From the NCBI RefSeq assembly GCF_946902045.1, contig NZ_OX336253.1:1550001-1614000 (forward strand): a stretch of DNA of 64,000 nt, given 5' to 3'. A program made the translations under genes and the position numbers. The notes beneath the pieces are model-generated. The model was not told where the DNA came from and made no database searches. It worked only from the letters and a program-made list of their open reading frames with translations. Below, piece by piece: positions 37,963 through 46,822 of this stretch. The stretch comes from Neisseria sp. Marseille-Q5346 (GTDB lineage: Bacteria > Pseudomonadota > Gammaproteobacteria > Burkholderiales > Neisseriaceae). Each line of letters starts with the position of its first letter. Within the stretch, counting starts at the first letter, position 1.

Positions 37963-40170
37963 TTACATCTCTTCCAATTTCGCAAACTTGGTGTCCAACT
38001 CTTTTACGCCCTGTTTGCCGAAGTTGATGGTCAGGCGGGCGGATTCGCCTTTGTCCACGGCATCGATGATGACGCCGGTGCCGAATTTGGCGTGGCGGAC
38101 GTTTTGGCCGATGCGGAAGCCTGCGTAGGTTTGCGGCTGTTTGTAGTCGTCGATGATTTTGTCCCGTTGTACGGCGGTTTGGCGTGTGTTGCCGTAGCTG
38201 TCGTAGGCGGGTTTTTTGACGGACAGGTAGTGCAATACTTCGGGCGGGATTTCTTCGACGAAGCGGGAGACGATGCCGAATTGGGTTTGTCCGTGCAGCA
38301 TGCGTTGCTGGGCCATGGTGATGTAGAGGCGTTTTCGGGCGCGGGTGATGGCGACGTACATGAGGCGGCGTTCTTCTTCGAGGCCGCCTCGTTCGGCAAG
38401 GCTCATTTCGCTGGGGAAGCGGCCTTCTTCCATGCCGGTGAGGAAGACGGCGTTGAATTCCAAGCCTTTGGAGGCGTGGACGGTCATGAGTTGGACGGCT
38501 TTTTCGCCTGCGCCTGCTTGGTTTTCGCCGGATTCGAGGGCGGCGTTACTCAAGAAAGCGAGGATGGGGAAGGCGGGGTCGTCTGAAATGTTTTCGGGCA
38601 GGGTTTCAAAGTTGCTGTCTTCGGGTTTGAATTCGATGGCGGCATTGACGAGTTCGTCGAGGTTGTCGAGGCGGTCTTGGTTGTCGCCTTTTTGGGTTCG
38701 GTAGTGTTCGGTCAGGCCGCTGTCTTTGAGGATGCCGACGATGATTTCGGACAGGGGCATTTGTCCGACTTGGTTGCGCAGGGCTTCAATCAGGCGGACG
38801 AAGGCGGCGATTTTGGTGGCTTTTGCGCCGGCGTTGCAGGCTGCTTGCCAGAGGGTGATGCCTTGTTCGTTTGAGGCCGTCTGAAGGTTCTCGATGGTGC
38901 GTGCGCCGATGCCGCGCGGTGGGAAGTTAATCACGCGCAAGAGGGCGTTGTCGTCGTCGGGATTGACAGCAAGGCGCAGGTAGGCGAGGGCGTGTTTGAT
39001 TTCTTGGCGTTCGTAAAAGCGCAGGCCGCCGTAGATTTTGTAGGGAATGCCGCTGCGGAACAGGCTTTGTTCGATAACGCGGGATTGGGCGTTGCTGCGG
39101 TATAGGACGGCAATTTCGTCCAAATCCCAGCCTTCGCGTTCGAGGGCTTTGGTTTCGTCCACGATGAATTGGGCTTCTTCGAGGTCGGTAAAGGCGGAGT
39201 AGTAGCGGATTTTGTCGCCTGCTTCGGCGTCGGTGCGCAGGTTTTTGCCGAGGCGTTCGTCGTTGTTTTCGATAACGGCGTTGGCGGCGGCGAGGATGTT
39301 GCCGACGGAGCGGTAGTTTTGTTCGAGTTTGACGGGCGCGTCGATGTGGAACTCTTCCATCAGTGCGGTCATGTTGCCGACGTGCGCGCCGCGAAACCGG
39401 TAGATGCTTTGGTCGTCGTCGCCGACGGCAAATACCGCCGCGTTGTTGCCGGCAATCAGTTTCAGCCAGGCGTATTGCAGCTTGTTGGTGTCTTGGAACT
39501 CGTCAACGAGAATGTGATTGAAGCGGTTTTGATAGTGTTGGCGCAGGATTTCGTTGTTTTGCAGCATTTCGTAGCTGCGGAGCATGAGTTCGGCGAAATC
39601 TACCACGCCTTCGCGTTGGCAGATTTTGTCGTATTCGGCGTAGCACTCAATCATGCGGCGCGTGTGCGGGTCGGGTGCGCTCAACACGGAAGCGCGCAAA
39701 CCGGATTCTTTTTGCGCGTTGATAAAGCCTTGCAGCGAACGCGGCGCGATGATTTCTTCGGCGATGTTGAGGCTTTTGAGCAGGCGTTTGATCAGGGAAA
39801 GCTGGTCGCCGCTGTCGAGGATTTGGAAGGAAGAGGGCAGGCCTGCGTCGCGGTGGTGCAGGCGCAAAAAGCGGTGGCAGAGACCGTGGAACGTGCCGAG
39901 CCACATGGCGCGGACGTTGACGGGAATCATCGCGCCCAAACGGGTTTGCATTTCTTTGGCGGCTTTGTTGGTAAACGTTACCGCCATAATGCTGTGTACG
40001 CTGGCTTGCCCACTTTGCAAAAGCCATGCGATGCGCGTGGTCAGCACGCGCGTTTTGCCGCTGCCCGCGCCCGCCAAAACGAGGGCGGATTGCGGCGGCC
40101 AGGTTACGGCGGAGAGTTGTTCGGGGTTTAAGCCTTGCAGGAGGTTGGGGGCGGATTCGTTGGGAAACAT
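37963..40170 (-). CDS. uvrD: DNA helicase II (UvrD)
   Basis: A 735-residue superfamily 1A helicase acting in mismatch and excision repair. Motifs in order: Q-motif LNPEQLSAVTWP, Walker A LAGAGSGKTRVL near residue 35, VDEFQDTN (motif II), VGDDDQSIYRFRGA (motif III), LEQNYRS (motif IV), LMTVHASKGLEF (motif V) and VAITRARKRLYI (motif VI). The C-terminal Tudor-like segment (HAKFGTGVIIDAVDKGE) is the RNA-polymerase-binding part known from UvrD/PcrA. Length is typical. Confidence 0.95.
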   Translation of the reverse strand: MFPNESAPNLLQGLNPEQLSAVTWPPQSALVLAGAGSGKTRVLTTRIAWLLQSGQASVHSIMAVTFTNKAAKEMQTRLGAMIPVNVRAMWLGTFHGLCHRFLRLHHRDAGLPSSFQILDSGDQLSLIKRLLKSLNIAEEIIAPRSLQGFINAQKESGLRASVLSAPDPHTRRMIECYAEYDKICQREGVVDFAELMLRSYEMLQNNEILRQHYQNRFNHILVDEFQDTNKLQYAWLKLIAGNNAAVFAVGDDDQSIYRFRGAHVGNMTALMEEFHIDAPVKLEQNYRSVGNILAAANAVIENNDERLGKNLRTDAEAGDKIRYYSAFTDLEEAQFIVDETKALEREGWDLDEIAVLYRSNAQSRVIEQSLFRSGIPYKIYGGLRFYERQEIKHALAYLRLAVNPDDDNALLRVINFPPRGIGARTIENLQTASNEQGITLWQAACNAGAKATKIAAFVRLIEALRNQVGQMPLSEIIVGILKDSGLTEHYRTQKGDNQDRLDNLDELVNAAIEFKPEDSNFETLPENISDDPAFPILAFLSNAALESGENQAGAGEKAVQLMTVHASKGLEFNAVFLTGMEEGRFPSEMSLAERGGLEEERRLMYVAITRARKRLYITMAQQRMLHGQTQFGIVSRFVEEIPPEVLHYLSVKKPAYDSYGNTRQTAVQRDKIIDDYKQPQTYAGFRIGQNVRHAKFGTGVIIDAVDKGESARLTINFGKQGVKELDTKFAKLEEM

Positions 40171-40220
40171 GAAGAGGCCGTCTGAAAATAAATGGGAATG
40201 CGATATTTTAAAGGAAATAC

Positions 40221-40257
40221 AAAAGGCCGTCTGACAAGATGTTTCAGACGGCCTTTG
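40221..40257 (-). terminator. Uptake-sequence terminator after gap
   Basis: AAAAGGCCGTCTGACA faces TGTTTCAGACGGCCTTT; the first copy has ACA in place of AAA. It lies between the gap stop codon and the uvrD start, both on the minus strand. Confidence 0.8.
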
Positions 40258-40270
40258 CGTTGGAAGCCGA

Positions 40271-41299
40271 TTAGAACGGACGTACTTCCAAACCGAACAT
40301 ACGGCGCGCGGTGTTCAGCATTTGGCAGCTGAAGCCCCACTCGTTGTCGTACCATGCGAACACTTTAACCATTTTGCCTTCGGTTACTTTGGTCAGCGTA
40401 GAGTCGAATGTGCTGGCTTGGGTGGTGTGGTTGAAGTCCATAGAAACCAGCGGCAGGGTGTTGTAACCCAAAACGCCTTTCAGACGGCCTTCTTCGGAAG
40501 CGGCTTTCATCAGCGCATTGATTTCTTCGACAGAAGTCTCGCGGCTTGCTTGGAAGCTCAGGTCAACCAGGGAAACGTTGACGGTCGGTACGCGGATGGC
40601 GAGGCCGTCGAGTTTGCCTTTCAGGGCAGGCAATACCAAGCCGACGGCTTTTGCCGCGCCGGTTTTGGTCGGAATCATGTTTTCCACGCCGCTACGCGCA
40701 CGGCGCAGGTCTTTGTGGCGTACGTCGGTGACGGTTTGGTCGTTGGTCAGCGCGTGGATGGTGGTCATCACGCCGTTTACGATGCCGATGTTTTCGTTCA
40801 ACACTTTGGCTACGGGTGCCAGGCAGTTGGTGGTACAGGAGGCATTGGAGATAACGGTCATGTCGCCGGTAATCACGTCGTCGTTTACGCCGTAAACGAT
40901 GGTTGCGTCAACGTCATCGCCGCCGGGAGCGGAAATCAGTACTTTTTTCGCGCCGCTTTCCAAGTGGATTTTGGCTTTCTCTTTGCTGGTGAACGCGCCG
41001 GTACATTCCATGACCAGGTCAACGCCCAATTCGCCCCATGGCAATTCGGCAGGATTGCGGGTGGAGAAGTAAGGGATTTTTTTACCGTTGATGATGAGGT
41101 GTTTTTCATCATGGGAAACATCGGCGTCAAAGCGGCCGTGAACAGTGTCAAATTTGGTCAGGTGGGCGTTGGTCTCGATGCTGCCGCTGGCGTTGATGGC
41201 AACGATGTCGAGTTGGTCTTGCAGTTTGTAGTCGAAAATAGCGCGCACTACTTGGCGGCCGATGCGGCCGTAACCGTTGATGGCAACTTTGATACCCAT
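40271..41299 (-). CDS. gap: Glyceraldehyde-3-phosphate dehydrogenase
   Basis: A 342-residue glycolytic NAD-dependent dehydrogenase. The nucleotide-binding start is [20 protein letters not shown]. The catalytic Cys lies in [15 protein letters not shown] near residue 155, with its His partner in the following region and [13 protein letters not shown] near residue 240. The start at 41299 has AGAGGAAAAG upstream; an in-frame extension further upstream is not conserved. Its own promoter is visible. Confidence 0.96.
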   Translation of the reverse strand: MGIKVAINGYGRIGRQVVRAIFDYKLQDQLDIVAINASGSIETNAHLTKFDTVHGRFDADVSHDEKHLIINGKKIPYFSTRNPAELPWGELGVDLVMECTGAFTSKEKAKIHLESGAKKVLISAPGGDDVDATIVYGVNDDVITGDMTVISNASCTTNCLAPVAKVLNENIGIVNGVMTTIHALTNDQTVTDVRHKDLRRARSGVENMIPTKTGAAKAVGLVLPALKGKLDGLAIRVPTVNVSLVDLSFQASRETSVEEINALMKAASEEGRLKGVLGYNTLPLVSMDFNHTTQASTFDSTLTKVTEGKMVKVFAWYDNEWGFSCQMLNTARRMFGLEVRPF

Positions 41300-41346
41300 G
41301 GCTTTTCCTCTTCTTTTGGGTTTGGGTTGTGGATTGAATGGCGGCA

Positions 41347-41374
41347 ATTATAGCAAAAATGTAGTGCTGTGTAA
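41347..41374 (-). promoter_or_regulatory. Promoter of gap
   Basis: On the minus strand TTACAC (41374-41369), 16 bases and TATAAT (41352-41347) with an adjoining TGC (extended -10) form a strong promoter, about 48 bases before the ATG. Confidence 0.7.
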
Positions 41375-42029
41375 TTAATGTTTTATTGAAATTTTTTGAT
41401 TCGATTATTTTTGATTGTGGATGATTAGAGTAGAAATACGGGTTTAAAATTAATTTTATTTTGTATTTTTTGTCATTTTATTTTTTATTTATTTTATTTT
41501 TGATATTTTATGCTTATTTTAAATGATGGTGATGATGGGTGTAGAAAAAGGCGGATTGTTTTTGTTTATATTAAACAGAATTTGAGAACGGTTTCTTGAT
41601 TACAACATGCAACAGTGAAATTTTTAGACGGCCCGGATTGGACGGAAGGAAAACAGGCCGTCTGAAACATTTTGATGACGGGGGATTTGAATGCGTTGGG
41701 TTGCCGCTTTTCCTTACGGGATAAGGAAAAGGCGGTTTACGGCAAGGGTGGTTGTCAGTGGGAAGGGGAGGAAAAAACGGGGCTTGGGTGTTGCGTTTGG
41801 CTTGTATATAAAGAAGTGTATGAAGATTTTAGTCGTAGTGCATGAAGATTTTCCTTGCGATTTTAATGCAATACTGACTTGCCAACAGTGTTAAATTTTT
41901 TTACGATAAGGTCAGATTATGTTTGCATGGCCATAAGCGGTGCATTCTTTAAATACCGGATATTATCCTTGTCCGAATATCTATTTTAACCGGCCGCTTT
42001 GTCCGGCCTGATTTCTAAATATATACGCG
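41375..42029. other. Long AT-rich intergenic region between gap and metP
   Basis: About 650 bases between divergent genes. The first 200 are T-rich on the plus strand. Two uptake sequences (near 41620, partly degenerate, and 41656) face each other with about 30 bases between. A 67-codon frame at 41691-41894 has an RK-rich composition and no ribosome site, so I do not call it a gene. Confidence 0.5.
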
Positions 42030-42047
42030 CAAGGCCGGGAGGCCTTG
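42030..42047 (+). promoter_or_regulatory. Hairpin in the metP leader
   Basis: CAAGGCC pairs perfectly with GGCCTTG over a GGGA tetraloop, 28 bases before the GTG start. It is preceded at 41990-42008 by another GC-rich repeat (GGCCG...CCGGCC). There is no T tract, so it is not a plain terminator. It might control metP translation or be a mere RNA stabiliser. Confidence 0.4.
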
Positions 42048-42075
42048 ACGACACTCGATTTTTAAGAGGTTCATT

Positions 42076-43611
42076 GTGTCAAATTCTCAATCCAGCGAAC
42101 GCGCGACGTTTAGCAGTCGCCGTGCCTTTATGTTTGCCGCCATCGGCTCGGCCGTGGGCTTAGGCAACATTTGGCGTTTCCCTTACATCGCCTTCGACAA
42201 CGGCGGCGGTGCTTTCGTCCTCCCTTATTTGGTTGCGCTGTTGACGGCAGGTATTCCGCTGTTGCTGCTCGACTATGCCATCGGCCACCGTTACCGCGGT
42301 TCGCCTCCTTTGGCCTTCCGCCGCCTCGGCCGTTGGTTTGAGCCGGTGGGTTGGTGGAACTTCCTGACCAACGTCATCATCTGTATCTACTACGCCGTGA
42401 TTGTCGGCTGGGCGGCAAGCTATGCCTATTATTCGTTTACTTCTGCATGGGGTGCGGATCCGCAGGCATTCTTCTTCAAAGACTTTCTGCAAATGGCCGA
42501 TGCCAAAGACTTGGGCTTGGACTTTGTCGGCAAAGTGGCCGGCCCGCTGATTGCCGTGTGGGTGTTTACGCTGGCAATTATGGCTTTGGGCGTGCAAAAA
42601 GGCGTGGCCGGTGCGTCCACATTCTTCATGCCTTTGTTGGTGGTGATGTTTGTCATCATGGTGGGCATCGCACTGACCCTGCCGGGTGCGGCAAAAGGTT
42701 TGGACGCTTTGTTTACGCCTGACTGGAGCCGCTTGGCGGATCCGAAAGTCTGGGTAGCCGCATATGGCCAGATCTTCTTCTCGCTCTCCATCTGCTTCGG
42801 CATCATGATTACTTATTCTTCTTACCTGAAGAAAAAAACCGACTTGGGCGGCACAGGCTTGGTTGTCGGCTTTGCCAACAGCAGCTTCGAGTTGCTCGCC
42901 GGTATCGGCGTATTCGCAGCATTGGGCTTTATGGCTCAAGCCGCAGGCAAAGAAGTCAGCGAAGTGGCATCCAACGGTATCGGTTTGGCGTTTATCGCGT
43001 TCCCGACCATCATCAACCAAGCGCCGATGGGCGCGTTGATCGGCGTGTTGTTCTTCGGCTCGCTGGTGTTTGCGGGTGTAACTTCCATGATTTCCATCGT
43101 TGAAGTGATTGTGGCCGCAATTCAAGACAAAATGAACATCGGCCGTGTCAGCGCAACGCTGATTGCAGGCGTGCCAATGGCGATTATTTCTACCTTGCTG
43201 TTCGGTACGACCACCGGCCTGCCTGTGTTGGACGTATTGGACAAATTCATCAATACTTACGGCATTGTGGCTTCCGGTTTTGTTTACGTTTTGGCGATTG
43301 TCTTGTTGAACAAGCTGCCGGAACTGCGTAATCACTTGAACGCGTTGTCTTCCATCCGTGTCGGCAAAGTGTGGACCGCCAGTGTGGTGGTTACCGTCGC
43401 TATGCTCGGCTATATGCTGTATCAAGATACTGACGGCCTCTTAAAAGAGAATTACAGCGGCTATCCTGACAGCTTCCTCAATATCTTCGGTTGGGGTATG
43501 GTGGGCGCCATTCTCGTATTGTCGGTCTTGCTGTCATTCTTGCCGTGGAAACATGGTCAGAACTTCAACGTCAAAGACGAACATGAACACGAACGTGAAG
43601 GAGACGAATAA
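42076..43611 (+). CDS. metP: Sodium-dependent methionine/alanine transporter, large subunit (NSS family, MetP-like)
   Basis: A 511-residue inner-membrane symporter of the neurotransmitter:sodium symporter family with 12 predicted helices. The signature [20 protein letters not shown] in helix one is the sodium and substrate site. The GTG start at 42076 has AGAGG seven bases upstream. The C-terminal tail is His/Glu-rich (HEHEREGDE). Its stop codon overlaps the start of a 30-residue membrane peptide of the MetS type, which identifies it as the MetP class (methionine and alanine uptake, known from Corynebacterium). Confidence 0.9.
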   Translation: MSNSQSSERATFSSRRAFMFAAIGSAVGLGNIWRFPYIAFDNGGGAFVLPYLVALLTAGIPLLLLDYAIGHRYRGSPPLAFRRLGRWFEPVGWWNFLTNVIICIYYAVIVGWAASYAYYSFTSAWGADPQAFFFKDFLQMADAKDLGLDFVGKVAGPLIAVWVFTLAIMALGVQKGVAGASTFFMPLLVVMFVIMVGIALTLPGAAKGLDALFTPDWSRLADPKVWVAAYGQIFFSLSICFGIMITYSSYLKKKTDLGGTGLVVGFANSSFELLAGIGVFAALGFMAQAAGKEVSEVASNGIGLAFIAFPTIINQAPMGALIGVLFFGSLVFAGVTSMISIVEVIVAAIQDKMNIGRVSATLIAGVPMAIISTLLFGTTTGLPVLDVLDKFINTYGIVASGFVYVLAIVLLNKLPELRNHLNALSSIRVGKVWTASVVVTVAMLGYMLYQDTDGLLKENYSGYPDSFLNIFGWGMVGAILVLSVLLSFLPWKHGQNFNVKDEHEHEREGDE

Positions 43612-43703
43612 TGAGTACTTCAGCCATTATTATGATGCTTGTCGCATTGATCGTCATTTGGGGCGGATTCATCGTCTCCGTCCTGCGCCTGCCTAAAGAA
43701 TAA
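43611..43703 (+). CDS. metS: MetS-like small subunit of the NSS transporter
   Basis: A 30-residue peptide, [20 protein letters not shown] followed by IVSVLRLPKE. It is one membrane helix with a short basic tail, matching MetS-type small subunits that MetP needs for activity. Its ATG overlaps the metP stop (TAATG), so translation is coupled, and AAGGAG lies nine bases upstream. It is short enough to be missed by routine gene calling. A terminator follows. Confidence 0.88.
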   Translation: MSTSAIIMMLVALIVIWGGFIVSVLRLPKE

Positions 43704-43718
43704 GGTTTGAGCAAATGA

Positions 43719-43757
43719 AAGGGCCGTCTGAAACTTAAATTTCAGACGGCCTTTTTG
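43719..43757 (+). terminator. Uptake-sequence terminator after metS
   Basis: AAGGGCCGTCTGAAA pairs with TTTCAGACGGCCTTTTT over a short AT loop. Confidence 0.88.
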
Positions 43758-44010
43758 CGACATGACGGGGAACGTGGGAAAGAAGGATTCCCCTGATTGG
43801 CGGGGTAGTCTGGAAATTTGATTATGTATTATTGATTATGATGTTTAAATTATATCTATTTGTTTTTAAAAGATTTTAGTCCGATTGTCGTTTTAATGAA
43901 CCGTTGTTCCTTTTGGCCCCTGCCTGCTGTTTTTTTGTTTTAGAATAAAGGCTCTCATCGACCTGATGGGGCATTGGGTACAGCAACTGTTTATTTTTAA
44001 GGAGAGTTCC

Positions 44011-44544
44011 GTGGATAAAGTATATCAACCAGGTACAGAAATTGATTCTAAAGATTTTGTTTTCGGTCTCGATCCACGCGAGTGGAATGGCTTTTTTTCA
44101 AAAGGCATAGGGTCGGATAATGGCCATAATGAGCATGTCTTCCGTCTCGATCCGCGCGAGTGGAACGGCTTTTTTTCAAAAGGAGTAGAGTCCGATCATG
44201 GTCATAATGAGCATGTTTTCCGCCTCGATCCGCGCGAGTGGGACGGTACTTTTTCAGGAGAAGGCAAAGGTCCTAATGACGGCTATGATGATGACCATAT
44301 CATTCGCCTTGATCCGCGCGAGTGGGAAGGTTTTGAGCCTGCACAGCCGGCCGCGAAGCCGATATTGGAATCCAAAGCTTTCGATGGCGATGAACTTTTG
44401 AGCCGTGCCTTTGGTGAGGCTGATCCTCTTGATTCTTCTGCCGGTCTTTCCTCAGACAATGCGACCTATTCAAGCAATGGTACAGGTTCATCTGCGTTGG
44501 ATACCATTCATGATTTAGTAGAGGCTTCTATTTTCAAACTGTAA
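44011..44544 (+). CDS. Tandem-repeat protein with four LDPREW motifs, function unknown
   Basis: A 177-residue acidic protein starting at GTG 44011, which has AAGGAGAG seven bases upstream; the in-frame ATG at 43966 has no ribosome site. Four copies of a unit built around (F/I)xLDPREW(N/D/E)G lie at residues 20, 46, 72 and 100, spaced 26, 26 and 28 residues. The linkers are Gly/Asp/His/Asn-rich (SDNGHNEHVF, SDHGHNEHVF). The C-terminal 65 residues are unrelated and low in complexity, ending LDTIHDLVEASIFKL. It has no signal peptide and no membrane helix. It is monocistronic. I do not recognise the family. The regular conserved motif in variable linkers suggests repeated peptide binding sites or a multi-core peptide precursor. 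Confidence 0.8.
   Translation: MDKVYQPGTEIDSKDFVFGLDPREWNGFFSKGIGSDNGHNEHVFRLDPREWNGFFSKGVESDHGHNEHVFRLDPREWDGTFSGEGKGPNDGYDDDHIIRLDPREWEGFEPAQPAAKPILESKAFDGDELLSRAFGEADPLDSSAGLSSDNATYSSNGTGSSALDTIHDLVEASIFKL
44071..44334 (+). repeat. Four tandem DNA repeats encoding LDPREW units
   Basis: GATCC(A/G)CGCGAGTGG begins at 44071, 44149, 44227 and 44311, giving 78-, 78- and 84-base periods. The first two units are almost identical, including a run of seven T that codes for GFFSK, so they expanded most recently. Confidence 0.9.
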
Positions 44545-44558
44545 TCGTTTCATAATAT

Positions 44559-44602
44559 AAAAGGCCGTCTGAAACTAATATATGTTTCAGACGGCCTTTT
44601 TG
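44559..44602 (+). terminator. Bidirectional uptake-sequence terminator
   Basis: AAAAGGCCGTCTGAAAC pairs with GTTTCAGACGGCCTTTTT. It separates the repeat-protein gene from the converging lrgB. Confidence 0.88.
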
Positions 44603-44624
44603 TGTATGGTCATTAGGACGAAGC

Positions 44625-45320
44625 CTAACTCATCATCCAAATTACCAAATGCACCATGGTCGGGCCAAACAATACCATAAATAGTCCGGCCAAAATCATG
44701 GTCAGGCTGGCCATGACGCCTTCGGTTTCGTGGCGTTGTCCGGCGCGCGATGTGCCGAAGCCGTGGGCTGCATTGCCGAATGCTACACCGTTGGCGGTAC
44801 GGAAACGGATGCGGGTAAAGGCCAAAAACAGGTCGCCGAATATCATGCCGACAAAGCCTGTGATGATGGTGAACAGGGAAACGAGCGAGGCGGAGCCGTG
44901 GATTTCGCTGGCGAGGACGACGGCAAACGGGGTGGAGATGGAGCGCGCCATCAGGCTGTTGGTTACTTCGTTGTTGAAGTGGAACATATGGCTCATGAGG
45001 AATGCGCTGACTACGCCGACAAACATGCCCACCATAATGGCGATGGAGAGGATGGGCAGCTGGCGGCGGATGACTTCGCGGTTTTCATAAATGGGGACGG
45101 CAAAGGCAACGGTAACCGGAGTGAGCAGGAAGACGATGCCTTGGGTATATTTATGGTAGGTGTCGTAATTGACGCCGAATGCCAGCAGCAGGAGGATGGT
45201 GCTGACGGAGACGGTAACGACGGGGGAGAAAATCATTAAGGGTTTTTTGCGGTGGATTTTTTTGGCAACGACATAGGCAAAGCAAGTCCAGATGAAGCAG
45301 GCGAGGGCGGTGTAGTCCAT
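44625..45320 (-). CDS. lrgB: LrgB/CidB-family membrane protein
   Basis: A 231-residue inner-membrane protein with six or seven helices. It is of the LrgB/CidB/YohK family, which works with LrgA-type holin-like proteins to control murein hydrolases or export small metabolites. It contains ARSISTPFAVVLASEIHGSA and ANGVAFGNAAHGFGTSRA, the two conserved family stretches. It follows lrgA on the minus strand by 15 bases, so the pair is cotranscribed and divergent from a LysR regulator. Biological output in Neisseria is not known from sequence. Confidence 0.88.
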   Translation of the reverse strand: MDYTALACFIWTCFAYVVAKKIHRKKPLMIFSPVVTVSVSTILLLLAFGVNYDTYHKYTQGIVFLLTPVTVAFAVPIYENREVIRRQLPILSIAIMVGMFVGVVSAFLMSHMFHFNNEVTNSLMARSISTPFAVVLASEIHGSASLVSLFTIITGFVGMIFGDLFLAFTRIRFRTANGVAFGNAAHGFGTSRAGQRHETEGVMASLTMILAGLFMVLFGPTMVHLVIWMMS

Positions 45321-45335
45321 TTTTATTCTCTATTT

Positions 45336-45728
45336 TTAGGAGTGGAGTTTTTTGTAGAGGCGGCGTTTCCAGCGGTAGCAGAAATCGAGGGTCAGGGCGG
45401 TGCTGATCATCACGAGCGCGGTGCCGACGGCGATGGTCAAAATCAGCTGCCAACCTTCGGACATCAGCAGGTCTTGATATTGCAAGACGGAAACCATGAT
45501 GGGGATGAAGAAAAAGACGAGTTCGCCCAATGCCCATTTTGCGCCGCGGTCAACCATGCCCGGGCGGATGATACCGAGCCCCAAAAGGGCGAGCATGAGG
45601 AACAAGCCCAATACGCCTGAAGAAATAGGCAGATGCGTGAAGCGGACGATAAGGTCGGAGACGCCCCATACTGCGCCGATGATGGCAAGCTGCAAGGCCG
45701 TCTGAAAAAATCTGGTGAGGGAATCCAT
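45336..45728 (-). CDS. lrgA: LrgA/CidA-family holin-like membrane protein
   Basis: A 130-residue protein with four predicted helices, the holin-like partner of LrgB. Recognisable stretches are LPISSGVLGLFLMLALLG and GELVFFFIPIMVSVL. The start at 45728 (MDSLTRFFQTALQLA) is the best fit; an in-frame extension upstream runs through the promoter region. The ribosome site is weak. An uptake sequence lies near its 5' end at 45695-45706. The LysR gene is divergent 95 bases away. Confidence 0.87.
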   Translation of the reverse strand: MDSLTRFFQTALQLAIIGAVWGVSDLIVRFTHLPISSGVLGLFLMLALLGLGIIRPGMVDRGAKWALGELVFFFIPIMVSVLQYQDLLMSEGWQLILTIAVGTALVMISTALTLDFCYRWKRRLYKKLHS

Positions 45729-45763
45729 GATATGGGTGTGTGTTGAATGAAAGGCTTGATTAT

Positions 45764-45806
45764 AGAAACCTGGTTTCTGCATAATATGAATTATTAAACG
45801 AATAAT
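45764..45806. promoter_or_regulatory. Inverted repeats in the lrgA-LysR intergenic region
   Basis: AGAAACC/GGTTTCT (45764-45778, one-base centre) and ATTATT/AATAAT (45790-45806, five-base centre) lie between the two divergent starts. They are the natural candidates for the binding site of the LysR protein. Confidence 0.5.
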
Positions 45807-45823
45807 CATGCCTTAGAGGAATA

Positions 45824-46717
45824 ATGGACTTCAAAAGCCTGTATTGTTTTACCGAACTCATCCGCCTGCAAAGTTTTTCGGCCACCGCTTCCGCGTTGAA
45901 TTTGACGCAGCCGACGGTCAGCAAAATCATCCAGTCTTTGGAAGAAGAATTGGGCGTGCTGCTTTTGTGCAAAGAAAACGGACGCAAAAAGCGGCAGGTG
46001 CAGCCGACCGCAATCGGCGAAGAAGTCTATCGCCACGCTTTAAACCTTTTGCACGAACGCGATTTATTGCTTGCGCGCGTTGACGATTATCGCCATGTCA
46101 AAAGCGGGACGTTGCGTTTGGGTTTGGCCCTGTTCGGCAGCGATTTGCTCAGTCATGCGCTGTTTGATTTCCACCACAAATGGCCGGACATCGAATTGTC
46201 GTTTTTGGAACAAGGCTCGCTCGCCATCGAGCAATCCCTGCGCAACAACGAACTCGATGCCGGGCAGCTGCTCGCGCCGGTTCACGAAGACTTCGACAGC
46301 ATTACTTTATGCGACTATCCGCTGGTGGTCTTGATGCCGAAAAATCGGGCGAGACACGATGCGCTGACGCTCAAAAGCCTGCAACACGAGCCCTTCATTC
46401 TGTTCGGCGCCGGCTTTTCCCTCAACGAAACCATTCAGACGGCCTGCCGCAATCAAGGTTTTACGCCCAATGTTGTCTGCCGTACCGGACAATGGAATTT
46501 GGTCGCCGACATGGTGGCGCACAATATGGGCATTGCCTTGTTGCCCGAATACTATGCCCGAAAAATCAATCCCGATGTTTTTGCTGCCATTCCTTTGGTC
46601 GAACCTGAAATCCGCTGGCAGCTCACCATGGCATGGAAAAAACACCAACGCCCGACGCCGGCCTTAAGGGCTTGGTTGGACGTGGTCAGGGAAGCGTTCG
46701 GCAGGCGAAACAAATAA
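45824..46717 (+). CDS. LysR-family transcriptional regulator, probable regulator of lrgAB
   Basis: A 297-residue regulator. Residues 1-60 are the winged helix-turn-helix (FTELIRLQSFSATASALNLT followed by QPTVSKIIQSLEEELG). Residues 90-295 form the effector-binding domain. GAGGA precedes the ATG. Position next to and divergent from lrgAB is the same as CidR-type LysR proteins that control cid/lrg operons, so regulation of lrgAB is likely but inferred. It ends in a basic tail. Confidence 0.88.
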   Translation: MDFKSLYCFTELIRLQSFSATASALNLTQPTVSKIIQSLEEELGVLLLCKENGRKKRQVQPTAIGEEVYRHALNLLHERDLLLARVDDYRHVKSGTLRLGLALFGSDLLSHALFDFHHKWPDIELSFLEQGSLAIEQSLRNNELDAGQLLAPVHEDFDSITLCDYPLVVLMPKNRARHDALTLKSLQHEPFILFGAGFSLNETIQTACRNQGFTPNVVCRTGQWNLVADMVAHNMGIALLPEYYARKINPDVFAAIPLVEPEIRWQLTMAWKKHQRPTPALRAWLDVVREAFGRRNK

Positions 46718-46728
46718 AATCAAATCAT

Positions 46729-46784
46729 CAGGCCGTCTGAAAAAAAAGGGGTGTCGTTATCACCTGGTTTCAGACGGCCTTTCC
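46729..46784 (+). terminator. Uptake-sequence terminator after the LysR gene
   Basis: AGGCCGTCTGAAA and TTTCAGACGGCCT are separated by a loop that itself contains AGGGGTG/CACCTG pairing; TTTCCC follows. Confidence 0.75.
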
Positions 46785-46822
46785 CGTTAAAAATGGTAAA
46801 ACGGCCTAAAAAAGAGTAGAAT

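Noticed and set aside
39169..41353. Long open frames antisense to uvrD and gap
   Set aside because: Compositional shadows (Val/Ala/Phe-rich) of essential genes on the minus strand.
41691..41894. 67-codon frame in the gap-metP intergenic region
   Set aside because: No ribosome site, biased Arg/Lys/Gly composition and no similarity I recognise.
42160..43425. 421-codon open frame antisense to metP
   Set aside because: It is the mirror of a GC-rich coding gene, rich in His/Gln/Arg with no domain or ribosome site; metP on the other strand has clear family motifs.
44011..44544. LDPREW repeats as a CRISPR array or simple DNA repeat
   Set aside because: Periods are multiples of three, divergence is mostly synonymous or in linkers, and the frame is kept with a ribosome site; it is a coding repeat.
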